From positions 1 to 47,887 of the forward strand of contig JABSQO010000014.1 of assembly GCA_013215775.1 (NCBI GenBank): DNA of 47,887 nt. The letters are read 5' to 3'. The notes under the pieces were generated by a model. That model was given only the letters and a program-made list of their open reading frames with translations. It ran no database searches and was not told the origin of the DNA. Source of the stretch: Piscirickettsiaceae bacterium. Its GTDB lineage: Bacteria; Pseudomonadota; Gammaproteobacteria; Nitrosococcales; Methylophagaceae. The translations under genes and the position numbers were made by a program. This document shows positions 18,073 to 27,730 of this stretch, one piece after another (within the stretch, counting starts at the first letter, position 1; each line of letters starts with the position of its first letter).

Positions 18073-18876
18073 TTAAAGGCCCCGTTTAATACTGTTCTGA
18101 GTGAATCTGCTGTCATCCACACCTTCCTTATAATTCACATCTGAAAATGTAAATTTAGTGTGGTGGCCTGTTTTATGATTCTCGACTTCCATCGTATGTG
18201 TCGTCCACAGATTATCTATCTGCCTAATGTCATAAACATAAATCGTTTTTAAAGGTTTACCTTTGACATCCCACATTTTGGATTGTCTAGCAATCCAAAT
18301 CTCATCATCAACACATTGCTCAACTTTGCTGTAACCCAGCTCTTTTGCAATTTCCTTACTGATAGGCGTACTTTCTAGGACAACGCAGTGTTTGCCGTCT
18401 ATCTCGCTCTCTCCCAGAGTTTTGAAGGTGTAATCACTCGTTGATACGCGAGTTTCAAGCTTTATATCTTCAAAGGTAAAATCTGTTCCTAAAAAATAAT
18501 CCCCTCGATCAGATGCTGAAATTCGTCTGACTTTCCTCATTGCTGGCAAGTAAAGCCACTGATCATCGTCTCGATTTACCTCGGGATAATCGTAGGTTAA
18601 AAATGCTGTTTCTTTAATATTCTTAGGTGATAAATAGAAGATTACTGTTCGTTTTTCATCTCCGTAATATTTTCTAAAACCTCGCGTTTCTCTTATTCTT
18701 TTCTTGCCTCTTCTATCTGTCATTTCCATTGTCAATAATCGAGAAACAGCAACACCTTCATCTCTGGCATTAATTTGTTTTGCCACCTCATCACCCGACG
18801 GTAAATCAGCTGCAAATAACAGCGGTGTTGCTAACAAACTTGCGACTAAAAGACTTGTTTTTGATATGTTTTTCAT
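18073..18876 (-). CDS. LolA-like outer membrane lipoprotein-sorting family protein
   Basis: The 267-residue protein has a clear signal peptide (1-22, ending LLFAAD) and the LolA-like fold pattern of the 'outer membrane lipoprotein-sorting protein' family, including MEMTDRRGKKRIRETRGFRK and the DDDQWLYLPAMRKVRRISASDR segment. Members act as periplasmic carriers of hydrophobic molecules and are usually encoded beside an RND permease, as here. AGGAG lies upstream of the ATG and the gene is ten bases after the RND gene. It is not the housekeeping LolA. The cargo (lipid or hydrophobic substrate) is unknown. Confidence 0.85.
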   Translation of the reverse strand: MKNISKTSLLVASLLATPLLFAADLPSGDEVAKQINARDEGVAVSRLLTMEMTDRRGKKRIRETRGFRKYYGDEKRTVIFYLSPKNIKETAFLTYDYPEVNRDDDQWLYLPAMRKVRRISASDRGDYFLGTDFTFEDIKLETRVSTSDYTFKTLGESEIDGKHCVVLESTPISKEIAKELGYSKVEQCVDDEIWIARQSKMWDVKGKPLKTIYVYDIRQIDNLWTTHTMEVENHKTGHHTKFTFSDVNYKEGVDDSRFTQNSIKRGL

Positions 18877-18886
18877 GCTTCTTCTC

Positions 18887-21289
18887 CTAAAGAGATTCAG
18901 TTAAAATTTGAGGTGACTTTGAAGGTTCCGCTGATTTTGGCAAGCCCAAAAAACGCGGTTTAAACAACTTCACTAGTGCAGGAAGCACGGTCAAACTGGT
19001 GATAAAACTAGTGGCAATAGCAACAGCTACTAATAAACCAAACTCCTGCAAGATGATGACCTTACTTGTAGCCAGCACACCGAAACCGAGTGATAATGCA
19101 AGAAAGTTAAAAAACAAAGCCCTTCCTGTTGATGGGTATAGATCTAATAATGCGTCATCAATTGATTCCGCTTTCTCACGGATAAGCACTTGGAGCCTTT
19201 CCAGTGTATGAATCGAAAAGTCGACTCCTAATCCAATGGCAATCGCAGCAAACATAGAGCTACTAATAGATAACCAAATTCCATTGAATCCCATTACGGC
19301 ATAAATCATTAATATGGTAATCACAACAGGTAAAAGCGACATAACACCGGCAACTGTTGAGCGAAAACTAATGCTCGCCATCAACCAAACTAACGCTAGT
19401 GAAATGGCGATACTACCGAAGTGACTATCACCCAGACGTTTAATCCAGTGATAATCCACATTGACTCGACCACTCAATTTAGCAGTGATATTTTCATCAT
19501 TAAATTGCTGATCAATATAACGCTGGGTAGACTCAATAATTACCTTAGCTTTTGAGTAGCGACCATCATTAATACGAACTCGAATATTGGCCAATCGATA
19601 GTCATAATCTATCTCTTCTTCAAAATCTGTTGGATCCGCACTAGCCGAGTAGATAAGAAAATATTGTGCCGCCAAGTCAGCACTTTTGGGCAATACATAA
19701 GCTGCTTGTTCTCCACCATCAAGCGATCGATTCATCTGCTTTAGATAGTCAACAATTGAAGTGCTGCCTTCTACCTGAGGTAGTGTTGCTACATAGCTTT
19801 GTAACGCTTCAATCTTCTGCAGATTTTCTGGCTTAAACAAATCTTCTTCATTAGGTGTTTCAACCATAATATCCAGATAACGCGTACCATCAAATGCACT
19901 ATTCAGTACTTGATCAGCAATATATAACGGCTCTTCATGATCAAATGTACGGATCAAGTTCTCATCTAAACTTATTTTTGATGCTCCCACACCACCGGCA
20001 ATAACGATGGTCATCGCTAGTACTAATATTGTTTTTGGAAAGGTAATAACAATTGAACCTAGCGTTGTTAGACCTCGTCCAAAAATATCGACTTTTGGCA
20101 CTGTTGAATCAATATGAGATTTATATGCCGTGCTAGGTTTAAGTTTAAGAATTGTTAAAAATGCTGGAATAACTGTTAATGAATACATCCAGGCAATACC
20201 CACACCAATGAGGGCAAATAAACCAAAGTATTCCATCGGTGGCATTACTGAAGCTAAGCTCAAGCCAAGAAAACCAGCCATCGTAGTTAAGGTTGTTAGT
20301 GTGATCGGCCGCCACATTCTCATCATGGTTCGAATAGTCAAATCACGTGATGTGTCTTTACTATTTACTGCTGCATCTTCGTAGTAATCATTGAGAATGT
20401 GAATCGTATCTGCCACTGAAATACCGATAAGTACGACCGGTAATGCATTGGTAATCACAAAGAAACTAACATCAAAAGCAGCCATTAATCCTAGTGCACC
20501 ACCGGCAGTTGCAAGAACAACTAGATTAGGCAATAACATTCCACGTAGCGTCCGAAATGCTAACAAACAAATCAAGGTAATGACGACAGCAGCGATGGGA
20601 TTTAAACGCATCGCATCAGAATCAATATAAGCGCCCATATAACCAGCAACGGCACCTTCACCAGCCACATGTATCTCTTCACCATCTTGTACTGGTGCTA
20701 TTTCAATTAGCTGTAATAATTGTTCATAGAGTTCTTGTGCTTTAGTTTGATCGTGCAACTCAGCCACAATCAAAGTTCCACTACCATCTTTTGCTACCAG
20801 ACTTCCGAGGTATAGAGGAAAGTCCATGACCGCATCACGAACTTTATTGGCCTCTTTTTGTGTTTCGGGGACCGTTTCAAAAAAAGGTTCGACTAGCATC
20901 CCTTCTTCTGTTCCAATAATATTGTTCTCCGTCGCCAAGCTAGTGATTCGATCGGAATCGATATTATCTAACTCTTCAAGCTGAGAAGTTAGCCAATCTA
21001 CCAAGGCTAGGGTATGTGGATTAAATACACCATGTTGACCGTTATTGATAACAGCAATAACCATCGGGTCAGCAAGACCAAATATTTCTTTTGTTTTGTC
21101 ACGAAATACCAGTGCAGGATGCTCTTCAGGAATAAAGGCATCCGATCGCGTGTCCTTGTGTAACGTAGGAATAAAGGATGCGAAAGTAATTATAAGGATA
21201 AACCCTAACGCAATAATTACTTTTGGCTTCTCTGTCACCGCATGAAAGAACCATGATGCCATCACCTGCGTAGTTGATTGATTATTCAT
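18887..21289 (-). CDS. RND superfamily (MMPL/HAE3-type) exporter
   Basis: The 800-residue protein has the RND layout: one membrane helix near residues 23-43, a large periplasmic loop, a block of five or more helices (about 230-400), a second loop, and a second block (about 630-780). Conserved acidic helix motifs ISVADTIHILNDYYED and GLGVDFSIHTLERL resemble HAE3/hopanoid-type RND proteins. They use proton flow to move hydrophobic compounds across the envelope. The gene starts the run RND-LolA-like-barrel-hydrolase, suggesting one transport machine. About 150 bases upstream separate it from the GST gene. Confidence 0.88.
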   Translation of the reverse strand: MNNQSTTQVMASWFFHAVTEKPKVIIALGFILIITFASFIPTLHKDTRSDAFIPEEHPALVFRDKTKEIFGLADPMVIAVINNGQHGVFNPHTLALVDWLTSQLEELDNIDSDRITSLATENNIIGTEEGMLVEPFFETVPETQKEANKVRDAVMDFPLYLGSLVAKDGSGTLIVAELHDQTKAQELYEQLLQLIEIAPVQDGEEIHVAGEGAVAGYMGAYIDSDAMRLNPIAAVVITLICLLAFRTLRGMLLPNLVVLATAGGALGLMAAFDVSFFVITNALPVVLIGISVADTIHILNDYYEDAAVNSKDTSRDLTIRTMMRMWRPITLTTLTTMAGFLGLSLASVMPPMEYFGLFALIGVGIAWMYSLTVIPAFLTILKLKPSTAYKSHIDSTVPKVDIFGRGLTTLGSIVITFPKTILVLAMTIVIAGGVGASKISLDENLIRTFDHEEPLYIADQVLNSAFDGTRYLDIMVETPNEEDLFKPENLQKIEALQSYVATLPQVEGSTSIVDYLKQMNRSLDGGEQAAYVLPKSADLAAQYFLIYSASADPTDFEEEIDYDYRLANIRVRINDGRYSKAKVIIESTQRYIDQQFNDENITAKLSGRVNVDYHWIKRLGDSHFGSIAISLALVWLMASISFRSTVAGVMSLLPVVITILMIYAVMGFNGIWLSISSSMFAAIAIGLGVDFSIHTLERLQVLIREKAESIDDALLDLYPSTGRALFFNFLALSLGFGVLATSKVIILQEFGLLVAVAIATSFITSLTVLPALVKLFKPRFLGLPKSAEPSKSPQILTESL

Positions 21290-21442
21290 ATCTTGATCTC
21301 AATTAATGTTAATAAAATGTTAGTCAGGCCTTCCAAAGAACCAACAACAACCCTTTTATATTTAGACATTTCAGTCGTTTATAACCATTTAACCTAAAAC
21401 CCACTGTTATTTATTATCGATATTTAATGATTTAACTAAATC

Positions 21443-22042
21443 TCAGATAATATTTAATCCGCGTTGAACAGCAGGTCGTGACAGCACCTCATCTTTCCAT
21501 CGAGCTATGTGTGCGTATTTGTCAAAAAATACATCGTCATTACCAACGACTGAAGGCAGCATTGCTATATCAGCAATACTGTATTGGTTGTCTACAAGGA
21601 ACTTATTCTCTGATAACTGCTGGTTAAAATATTGATACCAGTCATAAACGCGATCTTTTAACCTCTGTGCTGATTCTCTATATTCCAGCCACTCTGAATT
21701 TATTAAGTAGAAGGCGTTACCCGATGTTATTGCCACATCAGTTGCATGAAATAGGAACCACTCCAATACCTTCGCTTTTGAAATACTGTCGTTAGCGATG
21801 AACCGACCGGTTTTTTCTGCTAGGTATAATAATATTGCTGAAGACTGTGTCAGCACCAATGATTTTTCGTTATCCACAATGACCGGAATCCGTCCAGATG
21901 GATTCAATTGAAGAAACTCAGTTGTCTTTTGTTCACCACGCCTTAAATCTACTTTATGAACTTGGTAATCAAGATCACATTCCTCCAGCATAATGGCTAC
22001 TCGTTTACCGTTACTTGTCGCATATGTGTATAGGTCAATCAT
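21443..22042 (-). CDS. Glutathione S-transferase family protein (YfcG/Nu-class-like)
   Basis: The 199-residue protein begins with a thioredoxin-like domain (MIDLYTYATSNGKRVAIMLE; RIPVIVD cis-Pro; LTQSSAILLYLAE Ser/Ile turn) and ends with an all-helical domain. The TSNG start resembles YfcG/Ure2-type GSTs, which reduce disulfides or peroxides with glutathione. The ATG at 22042 has GAGGAA seven bases upstream; a GTG one codon earlier is also possible. It is divergent from a TetR gene, and one of two operator-like palindromes lies about 25 bases before its start, so it is the likely regulated target. Confidence 0.87.
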   Translation of the reverse strand: MIDLYTYATSNGKRVAIMLEECDLDYQVHKVDLRRGEQKTTEFLQLNPSGRIPVIVDNEKSLVLTQSSAILLYLAEKTGRFIANDSISKAKVLEWFLFHATDVAITSGNAFYLINSEWLEYRESAQRLKDRVYDWYQYFNQQLSENKFLVDNQYSIADIAMLPSVVGNDDVFFDKYAHIARWKDEVLSRPAVQRGLNII

Positions 22043-22065
22043 CACTATATTCCTCTTTTCCCTAT

Positions 22066-22081
22066 CAGACCAACTAGTCTG
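22066..22081. promoter_or_regulatory. TetR operator 1 (GST side)
   Basis: CAGACCAACTAGTCTG is a near-perfect 16-bp palindrome. It matches operator 2 (22100-22115) at 14 of 16 positions and resembles the NemR/AcuR class of box built on AGAC...GTCT. It overlaps the likely GST promoter region. Confidence 0.75.
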
Positions 22082-22099
22082 TTTGAAAAAACAATAGCA

Positions 22100-22123
22100 C
22101 AGACCGACTAGTTTGTCTATAAT
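22100..22123 (+). promoter_or_regulatory. TetR operator 2 and tetR -10 box
   Basis: CAGACCGACTAGTTTG (22100-22115) is a second copy of the operator, 34 bases from the first centre to centre. It is followed at once by a perfect TATAAT (22118-22123) pointing to the TetR gene. A repressor bound here would block the promoter, implying autoregulation. Confidence 0.72.
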
Positions 22124-22152
22124 GTACTTATAACTATTTTTTGGAGATCAAA

Positions 22153-22755
22153 ATGGCTACTGAACGCAACCCAGAAAACACGCGAAATCGAATATTACAC
22201 GCTGCATTTAAAGAAATGCACCGACATGGTTATCAAGGATTAAGGATCGATGCTGTACTCAAGGAAACAGGTTTAAAAAAAGGAGCGTTATATCATCACT
22301 TCACAGGTAAGCAGGCTTTGGGCTATGCCGTGCTTGAGGAGTTAATTCAAAAACGTGTAGCTGAATTATGGATCACTCCGCTTGATGATTATGATGATCC
22401 TATCGCGGGGATAAAATCTATTTTTACAACTGCAGGCGAATCGTGGGGGGATACATTCTTCAGTTTGGGTTGCCCATTAAATAATCTAGCTCAGGAAATG
22501 TCGCCAATTGATGAGGGGTTTAGAACATCAATTGAAAGCTTCATGTCATATTGGAAAAAAGAAATTGTCGAAGCTCTAACTCGTGGCCAGAACAATGGGG
22601 TTGTAAAAAAAGACATTAATTTGAATGAGACAGCCCAATTTATTATTACGGTTGCCGAAGGTGCTTTTGCTCAGGCAAAAATTTCTCAAGACAAAGAAGT
22701 ATTCTTTAAATGTGGCCAGCAGTTAAATCGCTACTTAGACACTCTAACAAGTTAG
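22153..22755 (+). CDS. TetR family regulator, NemR/AcuR-like
   Basis: The 200-residue protein has an N-terminal TetR DNA-binding domain (helix-turn-helix about 31-52, RIDAVLKETGLKKGALYHHF). The ligand domain has GCPLNNLAQEMSPID around residue 106. Cys107 is placed almost exactly like the electrophile-sensing Cys106 of E. coli NemR. I infer that it derepresses GST, and itself, in response to quinones, aldehydes or chlorine species. The ATG at 22153 with GGAG six bases before it is chosen over an upstream TTG that falls within that ribosome site. It binds probably to the two palindromes in the divergent promoter. Confidence 0.87.
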   Translation: MATERNPENTRNRILHAAFKEMHRHGYQGLRIDAVLKETGLKKGALYHHFTGKQALGYAVLEELIQKRVAELWITPLDDYDDPIAGIKSIFTTAGESWGDTFFSLGCPLNNLAQEMSPIDEGFRTSIESFMSYWKKEIVEALTRGQNNGVVKKDINLNETAQFIITVAEGAFAQAKISQDKEVFFKCGQQLNRYLDTLTS

Positions 22756-22776
22756 CCCATTCATCATGAGTATCCT

Positions 22777-24171
22777 CTACCAGTTTTGTAGCTTTTTCAG
22801 CACTAGTTGCAAGCTTTCATTGGCGTCACCAAATAACATTCGTGTATTTTCATGCACAAAGAGCGGATTGCCGACTCCGGCATAACCTGAAGCCATACTC
22901 CGTTTAAGTACAATCGTAGCATGACCTTTCCAGCACTCCAGTACAGGCATACCGGCAATTGGGCTGTTGGGATCTTCTAAGGCAGATGGATTAACGATAT
23001 CGTTGGCACCAATGACGATCGTGACATCAACCTTAGGAAAATCGTCATTAATTTCATCCATTTCATACACAATATCGTAGGGTACTTTTGCTTCTGCTAA
23101 TAACACGTTCATATGTCCGGGCATTCGACCAGCAACAGGATGAATACCAAAACGGACAGTTTTCCCCTGACTACCTAACAACTTAGCGATTTCATTTACA
23201 GTGTGTTGCGCTTGAGCAACAGCCATGCCGTAACCGGGAATAATTATAATATTATTGGCATCATGTAACATCTGTACGGTTTCATCGACTTCAATTGGTT
23301 GAACGTCACCTTCAATCTCCGCAGCAGCACCTCCACTAGTACTACCAAAACCACCTGCAATGACACTAATAAAGTTCCGGTTCATGGCTCGGCACATAAT
23401 GTAGCTAAGAATAGCGCCACTACTGCCCACCAGCGCACCAGTAACAATTAGTAAATCATTGGACAACATAAAGCCAGTAGCCGCTGCGGCCCAACCAGAA
23501 TAACTGTTCAGCATAGAAACGACGACAGGCATATCTGCACCACCAATGGCCAGCACCATGTGCACACCAAACACTAAAGCAATGATTGTCATCATTATTA
23601 ATGGCCAATAACCACCGCCTATTTCAGCCTCTGCTAAAAATGCGCCACCTAACCATATAACAGCCAGTAACAATCCTAGATTCAACCAGTGACGTGCTGG
23701 TAGCAATACCGATCTTCCACTGAGCTTGCCGCATAATTTTCCAAAAGCAATAATGGAACCAGAGAAAGTGATAGATCCGATCAAAATACCGATATAGATT
23801 TCGACTTCATGAATAGTTTTTTCAACGCCTGATAGCGTTGACGTACTATCCATAAAAGTAGCGTATCCAACAAATACAGCCGCCATACCGACCAAGCTAT
23901 GCATTATCGCAACCAGTTCTGGCATTTGAGTCATTTCAACTTTAAATGCAGCTCTACCACCAATCAAACCACCGATTAACAATGCAATAATCAGTATGGT
24001 ATAACTGGTGACAGCATCGCTCATCACTGTAGCAACAATGGCAATAGCCATACCCATCATTCCATAATAATTACCACGTCTCGCCGTTTCTTGATTACTC
24101 AGCCCACTCAAACTCAAAATGAATAGGATAGAGGCAGCGATATACGACACCGTTACTAAACCTTGTGACAT
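22777..24171 (-). CDS. pntB: NAD(P) transhydrogenase subunit beta
   Basis: The 464-residue protein has about eight or nine membrane helices (1-260) and a C-terminal NADP(H)-binding domain III, with the [37 protein letters not shown] and [12 protein letters not shown] motifs. With PntA it couples proton entry to reduction of NADP by NADH at the inner membrane. Length matches E. coli PntB (462). It is 12 bases after pntA and converges with the TetR gene, with only 21 bases between their stops and no obvious terminator. Confidence 0.97.
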   Translation of the reverse strand: MSQGLVTVSYIAASILFILSLSGLSNQETARRGNYYGMMGMAIAIVATVMSDAVTSYTILIIALLIGGLIGGRAAFKVEMTQMPELVAIMHSLVGMAAVFVGYATFMDSTSTLSGVEKTIHEVEIYIGILIGSITFSGSIIAFGKLCGKLSGRSVLLPARHWLNLGLLLAVIWLGGAFLAEAEIGGGYWPLIMMTIIALVFGVHMVLAIGGADMPVVVSMLNSYSGWAAAATGFMLSNDLLIVTGALVGSSGAILSYIMCRAMNRNFISVIAGGFGSTSGGAAAEIEGDVQPIEVDETVQMLHDANNIIIIPGYGMAVAQAQHTVNEIAKLLGSQGKTVRFGIHPVAGRMPGHMNVLLAEAKVPYDIVYEMDEINDDFPKVDVTIVIGANDIVNPSALEDPNSPIAGMPVLECWKGHATIVLKRSMASGYAGVGNPLFVHENTRMLFGDANESLQLVLKKLQNW

Positions 24172-24183
24172 CCTCTGATGCTC

Positions 24184-25746
24184 CTATTTTCTAAACATAT
24201 TAAGCATTCGGCGCGTCACTAAAAATCCGCCAACAATATTAATGGCAGCAATTAGAATAGCTAGCCCCGATATAATGGTAATTACATTGTTATCTGATGA
24301 TATCTGTACCAAAGCACCAATCACGATAATGCTACTGATTGCATTGGTAACACTCATCAGAGGTGTATGCAGTGAAGCCGACACATTCCAAATCACTTGA
24401 TATCCGACAAAACAAGCTAAAACAAAGATCGTGAAATGAGACATAAAGCTGGCCGGGGCAACTGAACCGATTCCAAATAAAGCTAAGCCAACAATAATCA
24501 TAGGTAACCATTGTTTTATTACTGTTGATACGACGCTCTGCTGCTGTTCCTGCTCTACTTTAACAGCTGGCGCCTCTGTTTGAGGAGGAGGCTCTGCTGA
24601 TAATTTAGGCGGTGGTGGTGGCCAAGTAATATCACCATTTTGAATAATGACTGCACCTCTGATCACCTCGTTTTCCATATTTACAAACAAGTTTCCATTC
24701 TTTTCAGGGCACAATTCAGTTAATAAATGATAAAGATTACTGCCATATAACTGGCTAGCTTGATTAGCTAAACGACTCGGTAAATTAGTGTAGCCAATTA
24801 TCGTCACACCATGTTTGGTGACTACCTCTTCTTTTTCTGTATAAGCACAGTTACCACCTTGTTCAGCTGCCAAATCAACGATGACACTGCCCGGTTTCAT
24901 GGTTTTCACCATACCCTTTGTAATTAATTTAGGTGCTGGTTTCCCAGGGATCAAAGCGGTGGTAATAATGATGTCCACTTCCATCGCCTGACGAGCAAAT
25001 AATGCCATCTCAGCGTCAAGAAATTCTTTCGACATTGTTTTAGCATACCCGCCTTCCCCGCTGCCTTCCTCTTCAAATTCCAGCATCAGGAACTCGGCAT
25101 CCATACTTTCAATCTGCTCTTTTACTTCTGGTCGGACATCAAAAGCTCGGACAATCGCCCCCATACTTTTCGCGGTGCCAATTGCTGAAAGACCGGCCAC
25201 ACCTACACCAATAACCAATACTTTAGCAGGTGCAATTTTGCCGGCCGCTGTGATTTGACCTGTGAAAAAACGACCAAAATGTTGGGCAGCTTCAATTATG
25301 GCGCGATAACCAGAAATATTTGCCATTGAACTAAGTGCATCCATTTTCTGAGCCCTAGAGATCCTAGGAATACTATCCATCGCTAATATGGTGGTTTTTT
25401 TATCTGCCAATCTCTGCATCAAAGCTTCATTCTGAGCAGGCCAGATATAACTAATGAGAGTCTGGCCCACAGACATTAAATCAACTTCATCCACTGCAAA
25501 CTCAGGATGTAATTCGGGCGCTCTCACTTTCATAATAATCTCTGAGTTTAACCATAGAGATTGAGCATCATCTACAATAGTGACACCCACTTCTTTGTAT
25601 GCCTCATCCGTGATGTCCGATGCTAATCCAGCACCACTTTCGATACTTACTTCAAATCCTAATTGAATGATTTTCTCTGCTGAAGCTGGTGTTGCTGCTA
25701 CACGCTTTTCACCTTCATGGACTTCTTTAGGTATCCCAATCTTCAT
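24184..25746 (-). CDS. pntA: NAD(P) transhydrogenase subunit alpha
   Basis: The 520-residue protein opens with [20 protein letters not shown], the NAD-binding domain I, continues through [23 protein letters not shown] (Rossmann loop), a proline-rich linker (about residues 380-400), and four C-terminal membrane helices. This is the fused alpha1/alpha2 form found in E. coli (510 residues). A start 28 codons further upstream is possible but lacks homology; the ATG at 25746 has GGAGA just before it. It forms a two-gene unit with pntB. Confidence 0.97.
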   Translation of the reverse strand: MKIGIPKEVHEGEKRVAATPASAEKIIQLGFEVSIESGAGLASDITDEAYKEVGVTIVDDAQSLWLNSEIIMKVRAPELHPEFAVDEVDLMSVGQTLISYIWPAQNEALMQRLADKKTTILAMDSIPRISRAQKMDALSSMANISGYRAIIEAAQHFGRFFTGQITAAGKIAPAKVLVIGVGVAGLSAIGTAKSMGAIVRAFDVRPEVKEQIESMDAEFLMLEFEEEGSGEGGYAKTMSKEFLDAEMALFARQAMEVDIIITTALIPGKPAPKLITKGMVKTMKPGSVIVDLAAEQGGNCAYTEKEEVVTKHGVTIIGYTNLPSRLANQASQLYGSNLYHLLTELCPEKNGNLFVNMENEVIRGAVIIQNGDITWPPPPPKLSAEPPPQTEAPAVKVEQEQQQSVVSTVIKQWLPMIIVGLALFGIGSVAPASFMSHFTIFVLACFVGYQVIWNVSASLHTPLMSVTNAISSIIVIGALVQISSDNNVITIISGLAILIAAINIVGGFLVTRRMLNMFRK

Positions 25747-25857
25747 ACATTCTCCTGCTCTGGTAGATGCTTGTAATCCAATATAATTGGCCATATATGA
25801 GACGATATGTTTTGACTCAATCACAAGCATTAATACGTCGTATGCAAATCTGTCTTT

Positions 25858-25904
25858 GTTGAAAAAGCGAGCAACAACTCGCTTGAAAAGATAACTATCT
25901 TTTC
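25858..25904 (-). terminator. Intrinsic terminator after the ankyrin gene, with second hairpin
   Basis: On the minus strand, a 9-bp stem hairpin (25885-25904, GAAAAGATA with TATCTTTTC) is followed by AAGCGAG (25865-25871) pairing with CTCGCTT (25878-25884) and a T-run. They lie between the ankyrin stop and pntA and should separate the two units. The ankyrin stop itself is followed by a short (CTAA) tandem giving stops in all frames. Confidence 0.7.
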
Positions 25905-25931
25905 TTGTTTGGTAGAATCACTGTTAGTTAG

Positions 25932-26786
25932 TTAGTTAGCTGCTGACAATGCCAGCATAACGTTTTCCTTTTCTGCCTCAGTAGCTAAATCAAAGACGGA
26001 TTTTCCTTGTGCATCTTTTAATTGTGTTTGAGCGCCATGATTTAATAATTGCTTAATGACTTCAACATGCCCTGCTGTTGCTGCCATCATTAATGCACTT
26101 CGACCACGATCATCTTGAAGATCAACATCGGCATCTGCTCCTAACAGTAAGGCAACAGCATCATTATTGCCATAGCCCGCAGCCCACATTAATGCGGTTA
26201 AATCATGACCAAATTTCTGGTTAACATCTTCGGTGTTGGCTAAAATTAACTTCATTATTTGCAAATCACCATTTGCAGACACATAGATTAGCGCTGTCTT
26301 ACCCGTATTATCCACAATATCAACTCTAGCTTGATGCGCTAATAGCATTTGAACAATTTCAGCGTGCCCACTATAGGCTGCTTCAGCTAATGCCGTCACA
26401 TGTTTCAAGCTAAAGTGATTGACCTCGGCACCTTGTTCTAATAAATATTGAACAATATCAAAATAGCCCTCTTTTGAGGCTAGCATTAATGCATTTTTGC
26501 CTCGAGTATTGACCATATTAATTGCTGATTTCTCTTCTAATAAATATTTAACCAGCTCAAAATTTCCAGATTTTGCTGCATAAATAAAAGCTGAATTCCC
26601 AAAGCGATTGCGTGCTTTAACAGATGCCCCCTGCTCAATTAATTGTTGCACTTGTACTATATCGCCTTCCTTAGCAGCATCAAATAGTGCGAAATTAAGT
26701 TGGCGAAATTCATCTGCCTGCACATTGGAAAACTGCAGGCAAAAAAGCATCAATAAATAGAGTGGAATGTTCATTTTATTTTTCAT
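25932..26786 (-). CDS. Secreted ankyrin-repeat protein
   Basis: The 284-residue protein has a signal peptide (about 1-24, ending NVQADE) and then about seven ankyrin repeats (residues 30-280) with the usual G.TALM.A...G....V..LL pattern. Ankyrin repeats mediate protein contacts; a periplasmic location is inferred. It starts 36 bases after the di-heme cytochrome c gene, so the two are likely co-transcribed. In other bacteria periplasmic ankyrin proteins accompany redox enzymes such as catalases, but the partner here is not shown. Length and repeats are intact. Confidence 0.88.
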   Translation of the reverse strand: MKNKMNIPLYLLMLFCLQFSNVQADEFRQLNFALFDAAKEGDIVQVQQLIEQGASVKARNRFGNSAFIYAAKSGNFELVKYLLEEKSAINMVNTRGKNALMLASKEGYFDIVQYLLEQGAEVNHFSLKHVTALAEAAYSGHAEIVQMLLAHQARVDIVDNTGKTALIYVSANGDLQIMKLILANTEDVNQKFGHDLTALMWAAGYGNNDAVALLLGADADVDLQDDRGRSALMMAATAGHVEVIKQLLNHGAQTQLKDAQGKSVFDLATEAEKENVMLALSAAN

Positions 26787-26822
26787 AATATTTTGCTACC
26801 TAAATTATAAGGTTCTCAATAA

Positions 26823-27413
26823 TTACTTGCCAAAACTGGCAAGATAATTAGCAACATCCTCTATTTCTTGATCACTGTATGTCTTAAATAAAGCAGCAAT
26901 AGAAGGTGCGTTTTTACGAATATCATTTTTGAAATCAAGCATGGTATTCTTCAAATAGTCAGGGTGTTGATTCGCTATTCTTGGTACTCTACTATTGCCT
27001 TTTAATGTGCCTAGATGACACGCTGCACATTGACCTGCATCATTAATCATCTGTCCAGCGACCGCTTCTTTTGCGGTTACCGTGTAATTAGTTTCCGGCC
27101 ATGACTGTTCTGCAAAAAACTCAGCGAGCAACCTTAAGTTAGCCTTTGATATATTCGCCACTAGCGGGCTCATCACAGGGCTATCCCTTAGCTTTTTTTT
27201 CATATCTTTGAGCTGAACATACATGTAATAAAATTCTTGTTCTGCAAGAATAGGTATTTCAACTTGTTTTGATGCGCCATTTTCACCATGACAACTGAAA
27301 CATAGTGGTAGCATGCCGCGAATAGGTGCATATTTATCTTCTTCAGATAACACGTTAGCGCTGAAAAAAATAATTGTTATTAAGACTAAATATTTAATTT
27401 TCGAATAAAGCAT
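26823..27413 (-). CDS. Di-heme cytochrome c (c4/c553-like)
   Basis: The 196-residue exported protein has a signal peptide (about 1-23) and two heme sites, CFSCH (38-42) and CAACH (129-133), one in each half, as in cytochromes c4. A distal Met is present in the first half (SPVMSPL, about residue 81). In the second half the expected Met position before SDQEIEDVANYLASFG appears to be Ser/Pro, which is unusual for c4. It may carry electrons from the nearby PQQ dehydrogenase to a terminal oxidase; this is inferred from proximity. It is followed by the ankyrin gene. Confidence 0.85.
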   Translation of the reverse strand: MLYSKIKYLVLITIIFFSANVLSEEDKYAPIRGMLPLCFSCHGENGASKQVEIPILAEQEFYYMYVQLKDMKKKLRDSPVMSPLVANISKANLRLLAEFFAEQSWPETNYTVTAKEAVAGQMINDAGQCAACHLGTLKGNSRVPRIANQHPDYLKNTMLDFKNDIRKNAPSIAALFKTYSDQEIEDVANYLASFGK

Positions 27414-27730
27414 TTTTGTTCCAATTTTACTACTATAAATTTATATGAAAATCATGGTGGCCATGACAGCCACCATAAATTCATCTTAAGATTCCTCTGA
27501 TTAAGTCATAGACTTGATCTTTCATCTGAAATAACCTGCTTCTATATCATCACACATCAATGCTGCCAGTAATTACATTTAATATGTGTCTTATAAATTG
27601 CATGGTGACAAATTAATATTAGTTCTCGGAGGACTAACTTCAACTTATCAAGAATATTGCAAACTAAAAAGATGTTCATCTAGACTTAATCAGGGGCTCC
27701 TTAACCATTAGAAAAATAAATAGGGTGTCA
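27414..27730 (-). other. Intergenic region between PQQ dehydrogenase and cytochrome c, with hairpin
   Basis: No gene is seen in these 317 bases. A perfect 8-bp hairpin, ATGGTGGC (27454-27461) with GCCACCAT (27469-27476), lies about 40 bases before the cytochrome start; it lacks a strong T-run. A second, weaker hairpin (TTAGT with ACTAA) is near 27620-27640. No sigma54 core (GG-N10-GC) was found here, so the cytochrome operon may have its own sigma70 promoter or depend on read-through. Confidence 0.5.

Noticed and set aside
25923-25940. Four tandem GTTA units at the ankyrin gene stop as a possible phase-variable repeat
   Set aside because: The tract lies at and beyond the stop codon, so length changes would not alter the coding frame.
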